A program made the position numbers and the translations under genes. The notes under the pieces were generated by a model, which did no database searches, was not told where the DNA came from, and saw only the letters and a list, made by a program, of their open reading frames with translations. Of a DNA stretch of 64,000 bases, positions 58,673-64,000 are shown in pieces. The first letter of the stretch is position 1. Each line of letters begins with the position of its first letter. Source of the stretch: Pseudonocardia hydrocarbonoxydans (lineage in GTDB: Bacteria; Actinomycetota; Actinomycetes; Mycobacteriales; Pseudonocardiaceae); the NCBI RefSeq assembly GCF_006539565.1, contig NZ_BJNG01000039.1, forward strand, positions 36,986-100,985, read 5' to 3'.

Positions 58673-60702
58673 CCACCCTCCTCGACGTCGTGTTCGCCGA
58701 CGAGCGCGGGTTCGCCGCGCTCGCATTTGGCCACGACGGCTACTACGACGAGAACGGGAAGTACGACCACCGCACGTGGTCGGAGGCGCGCTACCGATGG
58801 CCGGCGCAGCGCGACGAGCTGCTGCGCCAGCTCGCGCAGCTCGCCGGGGCCGGTGAGCGCGTCGACGTGTACTGGTGCCCCGCCCTGCGCACCATCGACG
58901 AGCGCAGGAAGCACAGTGCCGTCGACCGCCTGCACTTCCTGTGGGCGGACCTCGACGGCGCCACCACCGACGAGCCCCTGCTCAACAAGCTCGACCCGAT
59001 CGCCGTCGCGTCCGGCACCGACGGACACCGCCACCTCTACGTGCCGCTCGACCGCCCCGTCACCCCCGCCCAGCACCGCCGCCTCAACCGCGCGCTCGCC
59101 GCCCGCATCGGCGGCGACCACAAGTGGTCCAACGAGGCCCTCCTGCGCCTGCCCGGCACGCTCAACCACAAGAGCGACCCGCCGACCCCCGTCGAGCAGC
59201 TCCCCGGCGGCGGTCGGGTGTGGAACGTCGACGAGATCGCCGCACTGCTCGACGTTGACCTCACCGCACCCGAGCAGCAGCCCCACACGGCCGCCCACAC
59301 AGCCCAGGAGGCGGCGCCCGCCGAGCTGCCCTACCTCGTGCGGGCCCGCCTCGACGCGCCCGTCACCGACCGCTCCACGGCGCATCACGCCCTCGTGGGC
59401 GCCTGCCGGTCGTCCGGGCTCAGCCTCGGCCAGGCCATCGGCGTCGTCGCCGGCTACGAACCGTCCGTCGAGAAGTACGGCGATCGCCTCCCCTTCGAGG
59501 TCGAACGATGCTGGGAGAAGGTCGACCCGCCCCGCCCGGTCGCGACCCCGCTGCGGGTCGTCGGAGACGACGAGCACGCCCCCAGCGCCCCCGTCGCCGC
59601 GCCTGCACGTCGCCTGCGCATCGTCCGGGCGTCCGCCGTTGTCCCGAAGGCCGCACGGTGGCTCTGGCAGACCGGCGAGTACGGGCGAATCCCGCTCGGC
59701 GAGGTCAGCGTGCTCGCCGGTCGCGGCAACGTCGGCAAGTCGCCGTTCGCGCTCTGGTGCGCGGCCCGGCTCACCCGCGGCGAGCTGCCCGGCGAGCTGT
59801 TCGGTAACCCCGTCGACGTCCTGATCTACGCCTCCGAGGACAGCCACGAACACACCACCGTGCCCCGCCTCACCGCCGCCGGCGCCGACCTCGACCGGGT
59901 GCACCTGCTCAACGGCACCGAGACCGACGAGGACCCGGAGATGCCGCTCGTGTGGGCGCGCGACATCGACCTCATCCGCGAGGCCATCGAGCAGACCGGC
60001 GCCCGCCTGCTCGTCATCGACCCCCTGATCGACGTGCACCGCGGCGGCGCCAACACCGACCGCACCGACGACGTCCGCGCCGGACTGCGACCCCTCGTCG
60101 CCCTGGCCCACCGCACCGGAACTGCGATCACCGGCATCGCCCACTTCAACAAGCAGCGCACCGGCGACGTCGCCACCCTCCTGTCCGGCAGCCACGGCCT
60201 GCGCGACACCGTGCGCGCCGTCCTGGCCTTCGTCGAGCGCCCCGACGGCGAGCGCGTGCTCGGACAGGACAAGAACAACCTCGGCCGCGCAGGCGACGAC
60301 GTGCCCCGCCTGACCTACGACATGGCGTCGGTCGACGTCCCCATCGACGGCGCCCCGGTCAGCCAACCCGTGTTCACGATCACCGGCACCACCGACGACA
60401 CACTGTCCGACGTCCTGCTCGGCGGCGCCGCCGATCGCGCCGACCTGCCCGACGACACCGCCTGGCTGTTCGAACTCGTCGCCGCCGGCCACCCGCTACC
60501 GCTCCACGCGAAGAAGTGCGCTGACGAGGCCGAGAGCCGCGGACTGAAGTGGGACACCGTCAGCCGCAAGGCCCGCCGGTCCGGCCTCCTCGTCAGCCGC
60601 CAGGAGCGCGGCGCGGTCGCCAACTGGGTCTGGACCCTGACCGATGACGGCGCCCGACGAGCAGGCAAGACACCCACACCAACCGAGGTCGACGGTGCCT
60701 GA
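58669..60702 (+). CDS. Primase-helicase-like replication protein
   Basis: Protein of 677 residues. The N-terminal half looks like a RepB/DNA-primase-type domain (HFLWADLDGATTDEPLLNKL, SGTDGHRHLYVPLDRP, LLRLPGTLNHKS). The C-terminal half is a RecA-fold ATPase of the AAA_25/RepA type, with Walker A GRGNVGKSPF, then LIYASEDSHEHTT, Walker B ARLLVIDPLIDVH and GIAHFNKQRTGD. A helical or winged-helix end follows. Fused primase and hexameric helicase modules start replication in phages and PICI satellites. The repeat array just downstream is its likely target. Confidence 0.88.
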   Translation: MTTLLDVVFADERGFAALAFGHDGYYDENGKYDHRTWSEARYRWPAQRDELLRQLAQLAGAGERVDVYWCPALRTIDERRKHSAVDRLHFLWADLDGATTDEPLLNKLDPIAVASGTDGHRHLYVPLDRPVTPAQHRRLNRALAARIGGDHKWSNEALLRLPGTLNHKSDPPTPVEQLPGGGRVWNVDEIAALLDVDLTAPEQQPHTAAHTAQEAAPAELPYLVRARLDAPVTDRSTAHHALVGACRSSGLSLGQAIGVVAGYEPSVEKYGDRLPFEVERCWEKVDPPRPVATPLRVVGDDEHAPSAPVAAPARRLRIVRASAVVPKAARWLWQTGEYGRIPLGEVSVLAGRGNVGKSPFALWCAARLTRGELPGELFGNPVDVLIYASEDSHEHTTVPRLTAAGADLDRVHLLNGTETDEDPEMPLVWARDIDLIREAIEQTGARLLVIDPLIDVHRGGANTDRTDDVRAGLRPLVALAHRTGTAITGIAHFNKQRTGDVATLLSGSHGLRDTVRAVLAFVERPDGERVLGQDKNNLGRAGDDVPRLTYDMASVDVPIDGAPVSQPVFTITGTTDDTLSDVLLGGAADRADLPDDTAWLFELVAAGHPLPLHAKKCADEAESRGLKWDTVSRKARRSGLLVSRQERGAVANWVWTLTDDGARRAGKTPTPTEVDGA

Positions 60703-60723
60703 CCCCGTGCACGCGTCCGAATG

Positions 60724-60889
60724 TCCGAGAGACCGTCCGACCTGCGCAAACACGATCCGAGAGCCGTCCGAGAGTCCGTCCGAGAGAGGTCACTCGGACG
60801 CGCAGGTCTCTCGGACGGTCCGCGGGCTCTCGGACGGTCTCTCGGAGAACTCTCGGATCACATATATGCAGCTCAGTGGGTCTCTCGGA
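60724..60889. repeat. Mirror-symmetric TCCGAGAG array (candidate replication origin)
   Basis: TCCGAGAG occurs at 60724, 60756, 60767 and 60779, and its complement CTCTCGGA at 60808, 60827, 60839, 60850 and 60882. Except for 60808, each forward copy has a reverse partner at exactly mirrored distance around 60806.5. The arms are also similar between the motifs. A short AT-rich box (CATATATG) lies in the right arm. The array follows the primase-helicase gene and precedes the packaging genes. Confidence 0.93.
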
Positions 60890-60931
60890 CAGTCGGAACA
60901 GAGCGCACGCGCGCGAGACAAGAGGTCAACT

Positions 60932-61396
60932 ATGAACGATCCCGACCAGCCCGCCCCGCCCGTTCTGTGGGACACCAAGCGCGGACCGGCCGGTCCGCTC
61001 CCGCTCGGCGACCGGGAGGAACGATGCGCGGATCAGGCCGCGAACGCCGCGGATGATCTTGGTTACGCACGTGAGATGGCCGTGAGAGGTCCCGGTTTCG
61101 CGCAGGTCAGCGGGTCGCCATCTGACATCGGATCAGACGGAATCGACCATCATCGGGCCGCCGCCGAGGTCCTCGCACGGTGGGGCGCCGGCGGTCTACT
61201 CGCCGACGTCCAGCACCTCGCGGCCCAGCACGAGCCCGAGCTGCCCGCCGAGGTCGAGGCGCTCGTCGCCCCGCTCGCGATGGCGCTCGCGGCGTACGCG
61301 CCCGCCGGGTCCCTGTCCGGTGACCTCGCCTGGCGGACCCAGCCGTGCACGCTGTGCGCTGGCGACAGGCTCGACGAGGTGCGCGGCGATGAGTGA
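60932..61396 (+). CDS. Hypothetical element protein
   Basis: Protein of 154 residues with a helical middle (AAEVLARWGAGGLLADVQHLAAQHEPELPAEVEALVAPL over two helices) and an end with CTLCAGDRL, a possible metal-binding pair. The ATG at 60932 has an AGAGG site and begins just after the repeat array. The stop overlaps the small terminase gene by 8 bp. No family recognised. Confidence 0.7.
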   Translation: MNDPDQPAPPVLWDTKRGPAGPLPLGDREERCADQAANAADDLGYAREMAVRGPGFAQVSGSPSDIGSDGIDHHRAAAEVLARWGAGGLLADVQHLAAQHEPELPAEVEALVAPLAMALAAYAPAGSLSGDLAWRTQPCTLCAGDRLDEVRGDE

Positions 61397-61913
61397 GCCC
61401 GCCGTCGCCGCCACTGGCGCACGCGGCTACTCGTGGCCGCCGTTCGAGCCCGGCAACGAGGCCGCTCTGCGACACGGCGCCTACTCCCCGCGCCGGGTCG
61501 ACCCGCTCGCAGCCGAGCTGGCGGCGGGCGCGCTGGACGACCCCGACCTCGCGCACCTCACCGCGCCCGGCTACCGCCCCGCGGTGTGGGCATGGGCCCG
61601 CGCCGAGGCGCAGGTTCAGCTCCTCGCCGAGCACGTCGAGCGGATCGGCCTGGACTTCGGCGACCACGCGGTGTCCGCTGCGCACACCGCCCTCGACCGC
61701 GCCGAGCGCCGGGCCGAGCGCAGCCGGCGCGCGCTCGGCCTCGACCCGCTGGCCCGCGCCCGGTTGGGTCGGGACCACGCCGCCGCCCGGGTCGACGTCG
61801 TCGAGGTCCTGACCCGCATGGCCGAGCAGCGCGACGCCGCCGCCGTGCCCAGCCCGCCCACCACGGCCCCGCCCGCCGAGACCCGGCCGACGACCCCGGA
61901 GGGGCAGCGATGA
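61389..61913 (+). CDS. Terminase small subunit-like protein
   Basis: Protein of 174 residues just before the large terminase gene, which it overlaps by 4 bp. The start PPFEPGNEAALRHGAYSPRRV is common in small terminase subunits of actinobacterial phages. A helical bundle follows (AWARAEAQVQLLAEHVERIG; TALDRAERRAERSRRALGL), and the tail is proline-rich. It would recognise the packaging site on element DNA. The ATG at 61389 is well placed. Identification rests on position and this signature. Confidence 0.78.
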   Translation: MSEPAVAATGARGYSWPPFEPGNEAALRHGAYSPRRVDPLAAELAAGALDDPDLAHLTAPGYRPAVWAWARAEAQVQLLAEHVERIGLDFGDHAVSAAHTALDRAERRAERSRRALGLDPLARARLGRDHAAARVDVVEVLTRMAEQRDAAAVPSPPTTAPPAETRPTTPEGQR

Positions 61914-63379
61914 CGGCAGAGACGATCTCAGGGCCAGACGTGTTGGACGTCGAGGGTTTCGCGGCGAACGTGCTGCACCGCCGGCTGTGGCCGCACCAGC
62001 TCGACGTCGCCACGAGCCCGGCCCGCTACCGCGTCGTGTGCGCCGGCAGGCAGGTCGGCAAGAGCGTCCTGCTCGCCGTGCTCGCGCTGCACACCGCCGC
62101 GACGAGGCGCAACGCCACGGTGCTGCTCGTGTCCGCGGGTGAGGAGGCGGCGAAGAGGCTGCTCGCCGAGTGCGCCGGCCTGGCCCGGGACCGGTTGTCC
62201 GGGTCGGTGCTCGACGAGACCCGCTCGACGCTGGCCCTGTCGAACGGGTCGACGATCCGGTCGGTGCCGGCGTCGGAGCGGCAGATCCGCGGCTGGCCGG
62301 TGGACCTGTTGATCGTCGACGAGGCGGGGTTCGTAGCGGACGGCATCTGGCGGGCGGCCGAACCGGCGATCATCGCCCGGCCGGGGTCGCGCGTGGTGTT
62401 GTGCTCGTCGCCCTGGGGTGGCCCGGAGGCGTTTTTCCCGGCGCTGTGGCAGCGCGGGATGGACCGCCCCGACGAGCACGTCGCGGGGTGGCACTGGCCG
62501 TCGAGCGTGTCGCCGCGGGTTGACGCCGCGCTGTTGGAGCAGATCCGGGAGCGGGAGCCGGCGGACTACTTCCGGCGCGAGTTCCTTGCCGAGTGGGGCG
62601 ACGCGGCGGGGGTGTACTTCTCCGAGGCTGAGCTGATGGGCGCGGTCGCCGACTACGAGCTGACCGATCCGGCGCGGCTGTCGGGCAGGGGCCGGTTCCC
62701 CGCGGCGGGTGGGCTCGATTGGGGTGTCGCGGTCGACGCGAACGCGCTGGTGGTGGCGTCGGTGCTGGATCCGGCGGTGGCGGCCGATCTGCGGTGGCGG
62801 GTGTGGTTGCCGTGGATGGAGGTGCACTACCGCACGTCGTGGTCGTGGTGGATCGAGCGCGTTGTCGACGTGGCCGAGCAGTTCCGGATGCGGGTAATCG
62901 CCAGCGAGCGCAACGGTGTCGGTGCCTACCCGACGGAGGACCTCGCCGAGCAGCTCCGACGGCGTCGCACAGGCACGCACGTGGCGGCTGTGTGGACCGA
63001 CGTGCGCCGCAAGCAGGCCGGGTTCGCCAAGATCAAGACGCTGTTGCAGTCGGACCGGCTGGTCCTGCCGCGTCACCCGGAGCTGCTCAAGCAGCTACGC
63101 GCGTTGGAGTTCGAGCAGCTCGCCGCGGGCGGTGTCCGGATCGCGGTCCCGGAGCGTGCGGGGCATGACGACCTCGCCCTCGCCGCCATGCAGGCCGTGA
63201 GCTGTGTCGAGACGCGCCGCCTGCGCGACGCCGAGGAGGCCGGCGCGTTCGGACCTCGGCCCGACCCGGACACGGTGAGGACGGGCGCCGGCGTGGTCGT
63301 GCCGCGCCGGCCTGTCCCGATCGACTCGACGGGGTGGCTCACCTACCCGGCGGGGGAGGAGGCCGGCGATGGCTGGTGA
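61910..63379 (+). CDS. Terminase large subunit
   Basis: Packaging motor and nuclease of 489 residues. The ATPase domain has Walker A CAGRQVGKSV (about 45-54), Walker B LLIVDEAGFV and the coupling motif VVLCSSPWGG. The C-terminal RNaseH-like nuclease has acidic residues in GGLDWGVAVDANALV, IASERNGVGAY and GHDDLALAAMQAV. The length is normal (450-550). The gene is complete and intact. It implies that the element packages its own DNA into heads, made by itself or a helper. Confidence 0.94.
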   Translation: MTAETISGPDVLDVEGFAANVLHRRLWPHQLDVATSPARYRVVCAGRQVGKSVLLAVLALHTAATRRNATVLLVSAGEEAAKRLLAECAGLARDRLSGSVLDETRSTLALSNGSTIRSVPASERQIRGWPVDLLIVDEAGFVADGIWRAAEPAIIARPGSRVVLCSSPWGGPEAFFPALWQRGMDRPDEHVAGWHWPSSVSPRVDAALLEQIREREPADYFRREFLAEWGDAAGVYFSEAELMGAVADYELTDPARLSGRGRFPAAGGLDWGVAVDANALVVASVLDPAVAADLRWRVWLPWMEVHYRTSWSWWIERVVDVAEQFRMRVIASERNGVGAYPTEDLAEQLRRRRTGTHVAAVWTDVRRKQAGFAKIKTLLQSDRLVLPRHPELLKQLRALEFEQLAAGGVRIAVPERAGHDDLALAAMQAVSCVETRRLRDAEEAGAFGPRPDPDTVRTGAGVVVPRRPVPIDSTGWLTYPAGEEAGDGW

Positions 63380-63584
63380 CCGGGTCGCGCCCGTGGGCGA
63401 CCGCGCCGTCGAGCGGGCTCACCGCGCGCTACAGCGCCAGCTCGCCCCGCTGCGCGAGGCGTGGGACGAGCAGATCGAGCGTGAGACGGACGCGCTCGCC
63501 GAGGAGGCCGTGCGTGTGCTGCTCGGCCTGACCAGACGTGCCGGGCGCGTTCGTGCCCGGATCGACAGAGGAGAGACCCCGTGA
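63369..63584 (+). CDS. Small helical element protein
   Basis: Protein of 71 residues, highly charged and helical (RAHRALQRQLAPLREAWDEQ, EETDALAEEAVRVLLGL-type). It overlaps the terminase end by 11 bp and the next gene by 4 bp. Possibly a head-assembly accessory; no family recognised. Confidence 0.65.
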   Translation: MAGDRVAPVGDRAVERAHRALQRQLAPLREAWDEQIERETDALAEEAVRVLLGLTRRAGRVRARIDRGETP

Positions 63585-63787
63585 CCGACCAGACCGACCA
63601 GCCCGACGACGTCGACCAGGCCGACCAGGCCGACCCGCCGCAGGACGACCGGGCGGCCGCCCGCGCCACGGTCGCCGCGATGCTCGCCGACCGCCAGGCC
63701 CTCGCCGAGGACGGCGTTGCCCTGTCCGACACATCCGACATCGCCGAGGCCATCCGGGCCCGGCGCGACCGTAAGGAGAACCGATGA
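63581..63787 (+). CDS. Small acidic element protein
   Basis: Protein of 68 residues, with an Asp/Gln-rich start (TDQTDQPDDVDQADQADPPQ) and a helical second half. The GTG start overlaps the previous gene and its stop overlaps the next (4 bp each). Function unknown. Confidence 0.65.
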   Translation: MTDQTDQPDDVDQADQADPPQDDRAAARATVAAMLADRQALAEDGVALSDTSDIAEAIRARRDRKENR

Positions 63788-64000
63788 GTACGACCGACAT
63801 CACCGCCGAGGAGCGCGCCCGGCTCGACGCGCAGCCCGTCACCGACGCCGACCTCGCCGACGACCCAGCGGTCGCCGCCATCGAGGCGCGCATCGCGGCC
63901 GGTGACGCCAAGGTGACCGCCGACCAGCTCGCCGCGGCCCGCACCGACGCCGCCGGCCGGCTCCGGTTCGACCGCCTGCGCGGCCTCCTCGCCGAGCGCG
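63784..64000 (+). CDS. Hypothetical element protein (3' truncated by window edge)
   Basis: The ATG at 63784 opens a frame with no stop up to the window end. The visible 72 residues are acidic and helical (EERARLDAQPVTDADLADDP; AAIEARIAAGDAKVTADQLA). Position after the terminase suggests a head-morphogenesis or portal-region gene, but nothing diagnostic is visible. Confidence 0.6.
   Translation, partial: MSTTDITAEERARLDAQPVTDADLADDPAVAAIEARIAAGDAKVTADQLAAARTDAAGRLRFDRLRGLLAER

Larger units (their letters stand above)
55752..64000. mobile_element. Integrated element in tRNA-Arg: prophage or capsid-forming satellite (right end outside window)
   Basis: The element starts at the tRNA-Arg 3' end. 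Leftward: a leaderless HTH gene, integrase and a small gene. Rightward: an Xis-like protein, a second HTH protein, an unknown protein, a primase-helicase-like protein, a symmetric repeat array, an unknown protein, small and large terminase, and three small genes. Most genes overlap by 1-8 bp. No tail, lysis or classic CI-type repressor gene is seen up to the window edge. Gene order fits a cf-PICI-like phage satellite as well as a compact prophage. Confidence 0.85.

Overview
The window is high-GC, densely coded actinobacterial DNA. It carries arabinogalactan genes (two Emb-type arabinosyltransferases, GlfT1, GlfT2, DprE1, DprE2, a Wzm/Wzt exporter), the proteasome activator Bpa, mycothiol-type DinB proteins and many leaderless GTG starts. 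This points to a mycolata-related actinomycete, most likely Pseudonocardiaceae (Pseudonocardia or a close relative). The genus is an inference from gene content, not a sequence match.

Region 1 (1-23.3 kb) is a cell-envelope block whose gene neighbours resemble the Rv3772-Rv3808 region of Mycobacterium tuberculosis. It holds the end of an Emb gene, a YoeB/YefM toxin-antitoxin pair, glfT2, a second Emb gene broken by a frameshift, a nitroreductase, a membrane acyltransferase, dprE2-dprE1, a DUF1707 protein, a five-gene OpuC-type osmolyte ABC transporter with two tandem substrate-binding proteins, a GtrA protein, glfT1, wzt, wzm, bpa, a cysteine-desulfurase-like protein lacking the usual lysine, a quinone oxidoreductase and an acetyltransferase. 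DprE1/2 make the arabinose donor, GlfT1/2 build galactan, Wzm/Wzt probably export it, and Emb enzymes add arabinan.

Region 2 (23.3-55.5 kb) is ordinary chromosomal housekeeping and catabolism: a zinc metallopeptidase, tRNA-Ser(TGA), hydrolases, AraC, XRE, IclR and ArsR regulators, an amidase, M18 and M3 peptidases, a GMC oxidoreductase, a BenE-type transporter with a divergent cupin regulator, an amine-oxidation cluster (copper amine oxidase, two APC permeases, IclR), an orphan response regulator, a HisC/Pat aminotransferase and acetoacetyl-CoA synthetase. Four convergent gene junctions carry a family of intergenic arrays with an exact 22-bp period; in most of them the units on the two sides point in opposite directions.

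Region 3 (55.5-64 kb) starts with tRNA-Ser(GCT) and tRNA-Arg(ACG). An integrated element begins at the 3' end of the tRNA-Arg and runs off the right edge. It has an integrase and a small companion gene, a leaderless HTH gene, an Xis/AlpA-like gene divergent from the integrase, a second small HTH gene, a primase-helicase-like protein, a 166-bp mirror-symmetric repeat array that looks like a replication origin, then small and large terminase subunits and three small ORFs. This order fits either a small prophage or a capsid-forming phage satellite (cf-PICI-like). The genes beyond the window would decide.
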